The position numbers were made by a program, and so were the translations under genes. The notes below the pieces were generated by a model. That model saw only the letters and a program-made list of their open reading frames with translations, had not been told where the DNA came from and ran no database searches. A stretch of DNA of 64,000 nt from Erythrocercus mccallii (lineage: Eukaryota; Chordata; Aves; Passeriformes; Dicruridae): contig VZRG01002057.1 in NCBI GenBank assembly GCA_013397435.1, positions 1 to 64,000 on the forward strand. The letters are read 5' to 3'. Shown piece after piece: positions 37,401 through 49,611 of this stretch (the stretch's first letter is position 1; every line of letters begins with the position of its first letter).

Positions 37401-38177
37401 TATTGAGCACTTCCTTTCATCTTATACATTTCTGTTGAGACATAAATTCCTATGGTTACTTGTTCTTTTACTTTCTTCTTCACATGTGATTTTCTTGGAG
37501 CAGCTGATTCTGAACAGAGCTTGCTCCACAGTTTTTATGTTGTGGCAGTGGTACTATCCCAAACACCAAACAATGGATAAGACTTTGTTTTACCAGCGTG
37601 AGGTGTCGTTATGGATTGCTGCAGAGTAGTTCACATTTCTGTCTGTTTTGAGCAAACAGACATACTTAGATGGAATTTTGAAGAGTATTGTTTAATCTTT
37701 TTGTGCTTTTATTTTTAGCATTCTAGTATTCCAGTGGTGTTCCAGTTCAAAATTTTCCTTTTGCAGAATTTTCTTTTGCGAGGTGCCCTATTTCTCTGCT
37801 TATCCCTTTGGTTTTGCGTATCTCTATGGATATGCAGCGATAAGCACTGCAGCTGAAGTTAAGTTATTGCTGATTGCTGTACACTGTTCTTTACACCAGC
37901 CTTCACTGCTTTTAATGGTGCCTTAAATCTGCTCTTTTAGTTTGTTCTAGATTTTGCTTGAAGAGTCGCATAGTAATGAGATTATTGCAGCTTCCAGTGA
38001 TATCTGTGTCCTGGTATGCACTTACATTTTAGGCAAGTGTTCTGAGTCTTGCGTTGCCTGGGCTGTTTTGCTGTTCTATCTGGTCTTGCTGTCTGGCAAG
38101 TCCCTGGGTGGTTTTTGTATATTATTTTTAAGGAAAAAAATTACCAAAGCAAAATTGGAAACAGCACAATTAGTACT
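37401..38177 (-). other. Possible decayed coding sequence continuing from 38178 (very uncertain)
   Basis: Read on the minus strand, some segments are open and Lys-rich, for example about 45 codons containing the string SHVKKKVKEQVTIGIYVSTE across roughly 37460-37590. They are separated by stops and frame changes. They may be the remains of the same sequence as 38178-38723, or chance. The 167-codon plus-strand ORF at 37954-38457 overlaps this region and is probably a shadow. Confidence 0.15.
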
Positions 38178-38723
38178 TCATTTCTGTGATTGTGGTTTCC
38201 TAATGTGCTTTCCACCTGTCACTTCTGATTTAACATTAAAGCCACCCACTGGAAGCAGTAAATCTTGCCCTGGAATCACCAATGGCACCTTAGAACAGTT
38301 GCAGTACCCATCATTGCTTACAGTGCTCTGTTCACAGATCCCAGATCCATTCTGTCTGATTGCCAACTCCAGGGAGATAGTCCTGAGTCTTTTTGATTTG
38401 TGTTCTCTTGGTAAGCCATTTTCTATGTGTTCTGTTAACATGGCTACTGTAATTTGACCAAGACATAGTTCTTTAGCTTGAAACACTTGGCCATTTATTG
38501 TCTCTACTCTTAAGGTGTGAACTTCTGTTTTTAATACACTGCAATAATAGCTATTCTTTTAATATTCAAAATATTTCTGCTTCATAGTAATAAGAAAGCA
38601 AACACCAAAGCCATCAGAATCAATAGATATATTCTCTGCATCAACAGGATTTGGATCATCCCAAATAAACACATTCAGTTTGCCAGACTGTTTAGCTTTG
38701 AGGTGTTGATACCCTGAGACCAA
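38178..38723 (-). pseudogene. Unidentified decayed coding sequence, one internal stop
   Basis: One minus-strand frame stays open for 182 codons apart from a single TAA at 38559-38561. The text looks protein-like: LNVFIWDDPNPVDAENI, then DSDGFGVCFLI, and after the stop SYYCSVLKTEVHTLRVE, HKSKRLRTISLELAIRQ, and GYCNCSKVPLVIPGQDLL. Cysteines are spaced (GVC, YYC, ELC, GIC, YCNC) as in an extracellular or folded domain. Upstream (38964-38692) another minus frame is open for 90 codons, which a frameshift near 38700 would join. I do not recognise the family: it could be a retrogene, a retroviral remnant, or an exon plus intron. It could also be chance, though the stop-poor length in an AT-rich region argues mildly against that. 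Confidence 0.35.
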
Positions 38724-38964
38724 TCATGAAATGTTTTTTAGAATGGATGGTACCACAGCTGGACAAAAGAAACAGGAAAAATAGTTGGAGCTCAGCACTG
38801 TGATCAGAGGTGGTACCATTGCTGAACACATAACAGATCTTGCTGGTGAGATGCAGTCTGTGAGTAGACATTGGGGTTGTTAATGCTTTTGGGGCTCCTC
38901 TTACCCCTAGTTCAGGTGAGTGATTTGCTGAGGCCTCTCCTCTAGTAGAAGGCTTTTGTAGCAT

Positions 38965-41900
38965 CAGGGCAGCTCACCATGCAGCAAAAAGTGTTTGCTA
39001 ATCATAATTAATGATAATAATGATTCACTTCAAAATATCTGAGACTGAAAGGAAATTTTTTCTTTTAAAAAAAACCAACGTTTTGCATGAAGTATGCAAT
39101 GATCTACACTTTGCACATCTGCTGCTAATAAATACATCTGCTGTACATACAACTTATCTCATACTTTATTAGTTGTATACCAAGTCATAGACTTTGTAGA
39201 TTACTTGGGATATTATATCAAGGCCAAAGGCACAGTAGAATTGAGCTGTTTCTTTCTGTACATGACATTCCCTAAGGCAGAGATTGCTAAATTGCACTAT
39301 AGATCTTAAAACTTTACCTCAATTTTTTCTATAAGAAAAAGTAAAAGATGGTTTTGGCCAAATAATTTCTCATAACTCTGTGCTCTGATAGGTCAGATCT
39401 GCTACAGGATTTGCTTAGATCATTAGTGATTCATAAGTAAGAGGTACCTGAAAGAGGAAAGTGATGAAAGCTGGAATGCGCTGGTAATTCCTAACTCCAT
39501 GTTGAAGGTCATATTACTAGTTACCTAAAAACTAATCTTGGTCATGCTCTGATGCTTTATTTTGTGTAATTAAACAAATAAGTGAGTACAAACAAGTAGA
39601 GGACAATGGCACAGGAGATGATAAAAAAAATAAATCAACAAACAAACTAAAATCGTTATGTTTTCAGTTTGGTTATAAGACAACTAATTTTATTTTCATA
39701 CCTGAGACATGACTGGCTGTTCTACTGCCAAAAAAAGCAGGGGAATTTTTACTAGTTTCTTCCCTAGGAATACAATTAAGAGCTACCCTATATAATCAAA
39801 TCACATACTATATATGATTCTCCATTTTTTTTTTCTCTTACTAATTGAGTTATATTAAGCTGGCACTTACAAAGAAGATTTATACTTTTCTTCAGGCAAT
39901 GTTTCATTCTCCTCTCATGTTCACTTGAAAGCCTGTCATCTGAAATCATTCTGTGCTTCAGGTTCTAGTGAAGAATGCTTTCATGCCCCATAGATTTTAA
40001 TCCTGTACTATTCTGACTCAGTTATTTTAAATGAAGAACTCTTAAAATTTCACTGTTGGAGGCGTTGCATAAAAATTTTATAAAGGAGAACAAAATTAGT
40101 TTTCTATTTATTTTTTAAATTTTCTTTTTGTGAACAAGGTAAATGGTTACCTTTGCAGAATGAATGTTTCCAGGAAATGAAATCTCTATACAGTGAACTT
40201 CAAAGCAACACTGACTGTATTTATTTATTTATGTCTGTAAGAACAGTCATCTTCACAAACATCCCACCATGTAGCACTATTAAATTGACAGCTTCTACTA
40301 AACAGTAGCCAGCTGAATGCCACTGCAGGAGACTGTATAAGTCAGAACATGTTTTTATAATTGTCTAGAAGACACGGAGAAAGGAGCTCTCACAGCCACT
40401 GTGCCACACTACTGGACTGTCTCTGGTTGCTCAATGTAACAAATGGAGCTAATTGCTCTGCACAGCAGTGGATGACCAAAGTTCTGGATTTCATCACTCA
40501 CTGTAATACTGGAAGGAAGATCAGTAACATGGAACCATGAAATTTGCCAACACCTGCTACAGATATATTTACTATTTCCTTTGTGTCTCCAGACTTCAGA
40601 TTTTTATGTATTTAATTTTAGTTCTGGATTAATGTGGATGCCCTTTGTATAGGTATCATATTCTGCAGAAAGTTTTTGGTATATGGAACTTGAGTAACAA
40701 TGTGAAGGTCAACACAATAAGGAACTCATAAAGAAGTAAATACCAAGTAGTAAAAATATTAATAAGGAAAAATGTCGGGTGGTAAGCATAAAAAAATCCT
40801 CCTGAGTTTAAGAATTCTCCCATCAAGTAAGAAAAACCCTATAGAACAATAGGACAGTGTAGAAATTCCTTCCATCTTGATATTTCACAGAATATCTATG
40901 ACATCTTTTTTTAAAGTTGGTGGTTTGAACTCTCTTAAAGGTGGGCAAAAGGGGATTCTGAACACAAGGGCATCACAGACAATAGAGAGTGATGGAATCA
41001 ATATTTAACCACTTTAAAGAGATTCAGAGGTACTGGAATTCATTTTACATCTTGCTCTTTCAAAAGGGGAAAAAAAGCCACGGTAAAATCAAATCTTTTT
41101 AAATAAAAGAGTGAAATGGTAATAATTTAATAAAACTCCTGAAATTTTCTTCCTTGATTATATCAGACACTTTTCTGGGGATTACCTGAAAACATTTTTA
41201 TAGATTTTGTGCAAAATGATATTTCAGAAGGTTACAAGGCAAAAGCTGTAGTGAAAGATAAAGAATATAATTCCTTCTAAAGAGAGATGCTGAACAGTTT
41301 GTCTTTCAGAGTACAAAACAGTAAATTTGAAATGGATTGTATAAGGAGAGCTAGAGAAATTGTATCAGCTTCTGTGATAGAGCTGACTGATATTGAACAA
41401 GGTTTAATGTGAAACAAGAGTTGCATTAGAAACAAAGCCAGTAATATATTGATAGGTAAGTGATAAAAGAGTTTTCTGACTAGAATGCATTAAATGAAGG
41501 AGCTAAAACTGAAATATTTTAGTGGTCTGAGATACAAAGTGAATAGATTAATATGAAGGGTAGACTAAACAGAGGATGAACATGTTATCTAAAGGATTAA
41601 TTTATGAATTTCATTACCAATACAGAATGCAGTATCTTGAGAAGAAACAGAGATTATCTGAAATATTAAAATGGAATGGGGTTAAGACTTGTATCTTTTG
41701 CTTATCTAACTACAATTATTTCATAAAAAGTTCATTTTGATGCCAAATGCCCTATTTAAAAAGAATTTATCAGTGTTAAACTTAACAGTGTTTAATGATT
41801 GCTATCATGCTTTATTTTTACTGTATAGATATTTCTATTATCCTGTTTTCAAATCAACAAACCTTTGTCTCATCCAGAATTGTTAAATTAGTATTATTTT

Positions 41901-43021
41901 TTTATAAAGCAACTTTCAGTCTTTTATTTAGGCTTGAAATTCCAGCTCAATTATTATATTGTATCATATATATAACTAAGCAATCTTGCAATGTTTCATT
42001 ATACAAAAGAACTTTTATTGCATCTTGTGCCAGCTGATTTGAAATTACATTATGTGATGTCCAGACACAGCTTATTGTTTTGTTCTTGATTTCAGTATCT
42101 ATAAAGAGTACTATGATCAAGGGCATATTTCATAGTATCACCTTTACACCCTACTAAACCCTTTTTCTAGTAGCATATGACCTTTTTGCTACATGCATTT
42201 GGGACAGGCAAATGGGATGGGGCACACATTCCAATATACTTCATAGAAATATCTGATTAGCAAGTCTGATGATGGCCTCATTCCCTTTCATGGGGACATT
42301 TTTGATGCCTTTCAATTTGGCAGGAAATTTTCAGCGAGGAAAATTTCCTGTCTCTACCACATGGAGCAAAAGCAGGCTGGGTGCACAGATGCTTATTCTG
42401 CAAGGCATTTCCCTTAGACTTGTAATAGTCAATAATAGTTAAAAAATGCACAAAGAGAGTAGAATAAATGGAGAAAAAGAAAAAAGATTAAACTTCTGAA
42501 ATTTTTGTTCATTAATGAATAAAAACCACAGCAGAGTTTGTGTGAATACAAATTACTATGGTCAGCTTCTTTCTGTGACTGCATTTTTCATCGTATCTGT
42601 CATTTTTTCACAAGGCACTGTTGCAGTTGACTAATCTGCACTGCTGGGATTGTGAGATACAAATAAGTACACAGGGTATAAAAGGATCGTTCAAACATTT
42701 TATCTCAAGGTTGACTGACTGCATTTTGGGAAGTCCTTTATGATGTGGTGAAATTAAATTGAAGTACATCTTCTGTATCTTGTGGTTCTTGCTGCCTGTG
42801 GAAAAGGCTCTGTGTATGTTCTACTAAGATATGATCCCATTATTTATAGTTCTTGATCATTGCTAATGATTCCTGCTATTTGTTCAATTCCATATAAGGA
42901 AAATGTATTAATTACTCCATGCCCTAAGTAAATTTAAGTGCATCACCTTTAATGTGTTCAGATCAACTGTGCTCTTGTGCTGTCTGTTCTACCAGGCACT
43001 GGGCAGAAATACTTAAGCTTC
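38965..43021. other. No gene; one strong hairpin
   Basis: AT-rich DNA with only short ORFs. A perfect 12-bp stem occurs at 42321-42350. Confidence 0.5.
42321..42350. repeat. Perfect 12-bp stem with 6-base loop
   Basis: CAGGAAATTTTC (42321-42332) and GAAAATTTCCTG (42339-42350) are exact reverse complements. It is compact enough to fold in RNA or extrude in DNA, but too short for a pre-miRNA. Confidence 0.78.
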
Positions 43022-43772
43022 TGTGTTGGCTTACCTTTGGTCTTGGGAAACTGTCTTGGGTTATGAACCAAAAAAAAAAAAGTGTATTCTATTTCATCTG
43101 TTGAAAACTGTTGGGGAAAATGTTTTTTTTCTTTATCTCTCATAACTACAGGGCAGATGCTTTCTGATAATGGCCCAGCTGTTAAAACCGGGTGGGGCAG
43201 TGTCTCTTATCTCTTTCACCACTCATCCTCCCTACTGAAGGATATCTGCTGATAATGGGCCATTAAGGCTCACCTTAATTACATCATCCCATTGTGAGAT
43301 GCTCTACCCAGCGGTGGGGGGGCCCGAGAGTTCCTACCTAGATAAAAACGGGACTGAGGAACACCAGACATTCCTGTTTCTCCACTGGATTTCTCCAGAG
43401 GAGGACAGGACCCATTTCTCCACCACTGGACTGCTCTGTGGGATCATCTCTACTCCACAGAACCACATCTGTTACTCCTGGAGGATCCATATGAACTGCT
43501 TCTAACACCCTGCCCAACAGAGAGTCAGGTCATGTCCCTGACTCTGTCAGGGGTTTTCTAGGGTTTTTGTTTTGTTTGCTTGTCTTTCTGTATTGCTACA
43601 TTTGTATTTTTAATATTCTTAGTAAAGAACTGCTATTCTTATTCCCAAAGCTTTGCCTGAAAGCCCTTAATTTCAAAATTATAATAATTTGGAGGGAAGG
43701 GGGTTTACATTCTCCATTCCAAGAAAAACTCCAGCTTTCCCTGGCAGATATCTGTCTCCTCAAACCGAAACA
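43022..43772 (+). mobile_element. Solo LTR, plus orientation
   Basis: About 751 bp starting TGTGTTGGCTTACC and ending AAACCGAAACA. The middle resembles a passerine LTR I recall: paired TGATAATGGCCCAGC and TGATAATGGGCCATT blocks, a TATA-like ATAAAA at 43342-43347, a purine/pyrimidine block with CTCCACAGAACCACATC, and a degenerate poly(A) signal AGTAAA at 43621-43626. No retroviral genes are adjacent. A clean target-site duplication was not found, so the exact ends and class are uncertain. The ORFs here (43299-43863) are non-genic. Confidence 0.77.
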
Positions 43773-46119
43773 GAAACTTAACTCTCCCACATTGCAGAAC
43801 CCCAAATTTGTAGATGGAAATGATATTTTATCTAGGTCACAGGATGCTTATGTGGAGATTTGAAACACTAATATTCCAGGAGAATTTTACAGTCTATTCT
43901 TATGTTTCACATTCTTACTGTTTTGAAATAATTGCATTGTTCTTGGAGTTGTTGAACAATGCAATCAGGCCTGTTGACAAGCTGTGTGACTGAGGATGAG
44001 ATAATCTTTTTATATGTAGAGCAGATCTATAAGGCCTGTATCGATCTTTTTCCTTCCTTTTAGTTTTACATTATGAATGGCAGTTGTATTCTGGGAAAGT
44101 TCCTGTCACTGTAATTAAGATAGATCATCTGATATCCTGCAGAGAAGGGGTTTACAATTTACCTTGTGTGCATAGAAAAGACTTTTTTTATTTTGCCCAA
44201 GAGTTTAAATGCAATGTACAATAATAAAAAAGCCTTAGTATATGGGAAAGTTTCAGCAATTAGCTTTTTAGATTGAATAGTAGATCTGAAAACAAGATGA
44301 TGCTGGTTACTCTCTGTTCCCTCTTTTCACAGAGCTCTTAAAATCTATTTTATGCAGGTGAAATTTCAATTTTAGCTGTGATTTGCCAATACACTTCAGA
44401 AAGCCATAGCCAGTATGTCCAATCTGCTGTACTCTGGGCATATAACCCTTATATGAAGAAAATTTTTAATCATATGTTCATTAATCTCCTTGAATTTACT
44501 AGCCTGGGATGTGGAGCTGATCTTCAGGTCTGTCATAGTTTTACCATTTTGTGTTATGCTTTTAGACACTTAGTCTGTATAGCTAAAGCAGGACGGGTGG
44601 AACCAGTAACATTCTGGAACTGAATTTATCCAGCTGACAGTAAAAGGACTGGATTATGACCCCCTTGTGCTTTTTTTATTTGGTGATTTTCTAATGTGAC
44701 TCTTTGGTGCAGGAGATAACAGACTAGAATCCCTTTAGATTAAAATTAGAACCCAGTCTCTTGTATTCTGGGTAAATGCTATGACTAAAAGCCTGTCATG
44801 AAAAAAGCTTACTCATAAAGACTACTCACACTCACCAGCTTATGGCTATTCTTAATTAATAACTGATTTTGCCCTGGAGATTACATCTCATTGTGTTCCT
44901 GGGTCTCAAAAAAAGTCAAAAATATTCCTGGTTTTGAACTTTTTCATAATATGAAGGCACGGCTTTTTGTGGGTCATCCTTAGACCCACCAAGTTCTCCT
45001 GTTGTCAGGTTTCTTATACACTCAAAGCCTCAATTTTTTTAGACTGCCTGTTAGAGATGAATACCCACTTTTTGTTATGGATCTTAAACTAATAGTGAGG
45101 AAGACATACTCCAAATTCCTGCCTCAGGGAAAGCAGATTTAGAAATTATTGACTTTCTTGCCAATACAGAAAAGATCATACAGAGATTAGTTAGAAAAAC
45201 TATGTTCTTAATTGCATATTGAAATCCCATTCTCCATTTTCTTTGTTATGTCCTTAGGTGTGTCTCAGTTTTACACATTTACACATTGATTTTGTTTTGT
45301 GCCAGATCTCAATACTTTAGATTTTTAGTTTATCTTACATACTTGGATGGCAAATTGCAGCATGTTTTAAATCGAAGGTTCTTGGGATCTTCTGGTCTTG
45401 TTGAGAGAAAAAAAATAGTGGATAACTGGTGGAAATGAGAACTAAAGTTTTTGAACTCATAAGAAACAATTTTACTCTATTGATTAAAATTCATTTAATA
45501 TACTTGATTCTTACATGGACTTAGCTGTGCAGGTGAATGGATTGCAGCATTGCTTAAGACATGAGATAACAAGGTGAGATGTAACATGTTGAATAGAGAT
45601 TACTTTTGCCAAAGCAGTGCTGTTTACCAAACCATTGGCAATATCTTATCGCACTAAACCGACATAGGCTTCTTACATTCAGTTTTGAGAGGCTGCTAAA
45701 ATCCAATACGTATAGAGTACTTTTAAATGGTATTGAAACTGCTTGTCTACAGAAAAGATAAGTAGCCTTGAACATTAGTGTCTTCCACACACCTTCACTT
45801 TCTGAAACAAACTTGTGTTTACTAGGAAAAAAAAGCAGTTTTTCTTTATTATTTTTGTCATGCAAAGGGATGTACTTTGTAGATTTCCTGAAGTAAACAG
45901 GATTCACTCCTGTGAATTTTAAATTTGTTTTTAACTTTTAGTAACTCCCTAGTACTTCACTATGGTTTTGAAGATGAACAGTAGTATAAATTATCAGTTA
46001 ATAAGTTAAACAGTTCCAGACCCATATTGTCTTTGTGAAACCAGTTACTGTGGCCTTGACCACAACTGTAAAATGAAATGCTAAGATCTTCCCAAACTGG
46101 TCTGCTTTAGGAAAAGCCT
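43773..46119. other. No gene; one strong hairpin
   Basis: AT-rich DNA. A perfect 12-bp inverted repeat occurs at 43931-43965. A 117-codon minus-strand ORF (45554-45907) resembles nothing I know. Confidence 0.48.
43931..43965. repeat. Perfect 12-bp inverted repeat with 11-base loop
   Basis: ATTGCATTGTTC (43931-43942) and GAACAATGCAAT (43954-43965) are exact reverse complements. Each arm contains an ATTGTT/AACAAT core like SOX-factor sites. The structure is seen; a regulatory role is speculation. Confidence 0.75.
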
Positions 46120-46630
46120 TGCCAGCAGGTAAAAGCAGGTGATTGTTCCTCTCTGCTAAGCACAGGTGAGGCCACATCTGAAGTGGTGAGTGTAGTCCTT
46201 GGCTCACCAATATAACAGACAAGAACATACTGGAACAGGTCCAGCAAAGGGCCATGAAGATGATGGAGGGGTGGATGCATCTTCCATTCAGGAGAGCTGA
46301 GACTTTTCTTCTTGGAGAAGGCTTGGGAGGATATTAAGAAGTAAAGATGAAAGAGCCAGACTCCTCTCAGGGGTGTTCCTAGTGGCAGGGCCTGGGGCAA
46401 TAAGAACAAATTGAAGTAGGAAATTCTGTGCACAGTTAAGAAATAAGCTGTTACAGTGAGTTTAGTCAAACACTGGAACAGGTTACACAGAGAGGTTGCA
46501 GGACCTTCTTCATAGAGATGCTTGAAACATGTCTGGACACAGCCCTGACCAACTTTCTTGAACTGTCACTGCTCGGAGTCAGATGGTGAAACTAGAGGTC
46601 CCTTTCCACCTCAACAGTTCTGTGAAAACA
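46120..46630 (+). mobile_element. CR1 LINE 3' region, plus strand
   Basis: Diverged CR1 text: AGGTGAGGCCACATCTGAAG (46164 onward), CAGCAAAGGGCCATGAAGATG, CTTGGAGAAGGCTTGGG, AACACTGGAACAGGTTAC, and the end GGTCCCTTTCCACCTCAAC followed by TTCTGTGA. Opposite-strand ORFs in the interval are shadows. Confidence 0.88.
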
Positions 46631-46835
46631 GAGTGGCTGCTTCCAGATTTCCTAGTGAAAATTGCCTCAGGTCTAAGCTAATGCCTGAATCTCACCCAGG
46701 AACATATTGCCAAAAGCTGTTTGACCTGAGCCAAATCACAGCTGGGATCATTCTTATATGGAGAAGTGTTGAAAAAACCAGCAAATGTGCAAGTGTCTTT
46801 GTGATATTAAAACCTTTCAGGCACTTGACAGTGTA

Positions 46836-47225
46836 TCAGAGAGTCAGAATGGTTTTGGTTGCAAGGAACATTAAAGGTCCTGTAGTTCCAACCCACTTGC
46901 CATGATCAGGGTTACCTACCACTAGACCAAAGCTCAGAGCTTCTTCCCGTCTGTCCTTAAACACTTCCAGGGATGGGGTATCTTCAGCTTCTCTGGGTAA
47001 CCTGTTCCAGTGCCTCACCAGATTCACATTAAAGAGCTTTTTCCTAATACTGAATCTAACCCTGTTCTCTTTCAGTTTCAAGCCATTCCCCCTTGTCTTG
47101 TCCCTACATGCTCTGGTGAAAAGTCGTTGTCCATTTTTGTAGATTTCTTTCAGGTACTAGAAGGCTGAATTCAGGTACTATTAGGTCACCTCTAAGTGTT
47201 CTCTTTTTCAGTCTGAACAAAATTA
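46836..47225 (-). mobile_element. CR1-type LINE 3' region, minus strand
   Basis: Inverted CR1 3' end: the plus strand begins near AGAATGGTTTTGG and continues CCTGTAGTTCCAACCC, TAACCTGTTCCAGTGCCTCAC, the block encoding KRFFLNTE-like text, and TTAGGTCACCTCTAAG before the 5' break. The minus-strand ORF at 46836-47081 (NLVRHWNRLPREAED) is the CR1 C-terminal reading frame, still open for 81 codons. Confidence 0.9.
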
Positions 47226-47954
47226 AACTAAACTAACTGCTACTTTATCGGCCTCACCTGAGATTGATGCACTGCATTTTTTTATTTTCTTCTCTTTTTA
47301 ATGTAAGAAGTAAACAATTTGCAGAACACAGCAACTGAGGATTTTACATAACAAATTTCTTGCTGATATATGGCCCAAATAAAATCCTCAAGCACTTCTG
47401 CTGTCTTTCTGTGCCACTTTGTAACCATAGGTTTTGTCCTTTAGTATATCTCTAGGTACCCTACAGTGTTTTGACATATTAGGTAAGAATTCTTGGTGCC
47501 TCATGAAATAAACATCATGGGAAATGTAGGTGCAATCAAAATTAGGTATTTAGATGCTATGACAACAGAGATATAAACCTTCTAAACCAGGCAGTTTCAT
47601 GCCATTATCATTAATGGAACGACCTTCTTCATGCTTTCCTCTGTCATTATCAGATTTTTTTGAGTGCTGCTGTTTCATTTCTACAGAATGCTAATACATA
47701 TTGGGTGTTGTCAGTACAATATACAAATATTGTCCTCTCCCATCTGAAAAGGAAAGAAACCCCACATCCCAGGTGATTATTTTAGGCTATTTGCACATGC
47801 AAGAAAGAAGAGCAAAACAGCCACATGGCCTGTGTCACAAGACAACCTGTTCTCTCACCAAAATAACCCATAGAAACCACTAAACCTACTGGGAGATGAA
47901 GTCTTAATCATCAGTACAACTTGCCCACAAATGCCTCTTAGGAAGCAGATGCCT
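47226..47954. other. No recognisable feature
   Basis: AT-rich DNA between two CR1 fragments. Confidence 0.45.
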
Positions 47955-48245
47955 CAGGGTACTAGGACTGAAAAATCTCTCCTTAATCTGGAGAGATTGC
48001 TAGAGGAGCCCTCCTATGAAGACAGCCTGAGAGAGTTGGAGAAGAGAAGGCTCCAGGGAGGCCTCATTATTCAGGATTCAAAGAGGGCTTATAAGAAAGA
48101 TGGAGAGCAACTCTTGACATAGCCCCATAGTGACAGGACAAGGGGAGTGGCTTTGAACAGAGAGTAGGTTTAAATTATATATTAGGAAGAAATTCTTCCC
48201 TGCAAGGGTGGTGAGGCACTGGAACAGGTCACGGTGTCTTCCCTG
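47955..48245 (+). mobile_element. CR1 LINE 3'-region fragment, plus strand
   Basis: Matches the CR1 stretch GAGAAGAGAAGGCTCCAGGG, AGGACAAGGGGAGTGGC, TTAGGAAGAAATTCTTCCCT, GTGGTGAGGCACTGGAACAG. It ends before the usual 3' octamer, so it lacks the 3' terminus. Edges approximate. Confidence 0.85.
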
Positions 48246-49611
48246 ATTAATAGGATTTTCAAGTTCAACTCTTTGGTATCTACCTGTTTGTTTATTTTTG
48301 TAACTGAGAAGCAAGAGGAGAAATTCGTCCTTACTTGTGCTACTTTTTTCCAGCCTAAACCTACAATGAGTACTTTGCTTTTAAAGTAGCATTAAAAATT
48401 GAGTGATATCTTGATTTATGATTTCAATCTAGTTTTCAATCTGTATGAATGCCTCAATATACATGTACATTTTGCCCTGTATGTATGTGATTTATCTGCT
48501 TCATCACAGAATAATATTCTGTGATGCCTGTTGCTGTGCCTGTGGGTACGCCTGTTTATTTATTATAAAAATAATCTGAAAGTATCATTATTTGAAATTT
48601 TTAAAGCACAGAAAGGGTCAATCTTGTTTGTTTGGTTGTTGTATGGGTTTTTTGTTGTATGTCTATTAAACCATGGACAAATTAATATCATTAAGGAAAC
48701 TTAAATCACAGCATAACATTTTTCCTATGACATAGTAGGGATATATTTAAAATGCCAGACATATTTATATTTGCATACACTAACATAGTATTTCTCTCTA
48801 AGTGATACTCCTGTACAGCATAAGCATGCTAAACATTTATTTTAACCACATTCTCTCATTGCTTCTGATAATGGGTAACTATAATGTCTGGTTCATGTCA
48901 CAATACATTGTGAATATTTAATGGATTTTTTAGGTAATAAGTGTATTAATGCCTTGTCTTAAACCAAGTTGATTCATAGAGAACCCTGGTCTTCTTTGAT
49001 ATTCAGTGTTTGCATTTTGTGCTTTTTCTTCTTTTGAAAAAAGGGATAGCAATTTGAAAAAATTCGAACAAATAGGTGTTCTAATACTTTTTTTCAGAAG
49101 TCAGCATCCTTTTAAAAATAATTTATGAACAGTAGTTTTTTTCATCTAAAAATAGCAATGTGGAATTTAAATTATTATTATCAGAACAAAACACCTAATG
49201 CCTAGATGAGCTTGTATAAGGTAAATTGCTGGGAAATAATCCAGTAGAGAAAATAATAATTAGAGTGAAGGAAACCAGAATTGGCAGATTTTATCTTTGT
49301 GTGAGCTGTTAAGGAAATGAAGGGTTTTTTGCAGATTGTGTTGTAAACTTGGGGAAGCTGCTATGTCACGTTGGCCTGGGGACATATGTGGCCCCACAGC
49401 TTCCATCCTCATGACTTCTGACAGATAAGCAGCCCCTGTCCTTTTAACTGCAGACCCTGACACCTGCATTTCTGTCACCTCAAGATGTGGGTGTTATGAT
49501 GGGTTTGCATGGTGCCAGGCCTGAGAGCAAGCAGACATGAAAGCGGTGCGGAATGCTCTACCTGCTTTACAAGTTGAGCAGAAAGCTGGGGTACTTCAAC
49601 TAGTGAGTTGC
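48246..49611. other. No recognisable gene
   Basis: AT-rich DNA. The last ~120 bases before the LTR (49490-49611) are GC-richer and unexplained. Confidence 0.45.

Noticed and set aside
37954..38457. 167-codon plus-strand ORF, Cys/Leu/Ser-rich
   Set aside because: It overlaps the better minus-strand candidate frame, which lowers stop density on both strands, and has no domain or splice or promoter support.
43017..43780. ACTTAA on both sides of the 43022-43772 LTR as a target-site duplication
   Set aside because: The two copies are at different distances from the LTR termini, so they do not make a proper duplication.
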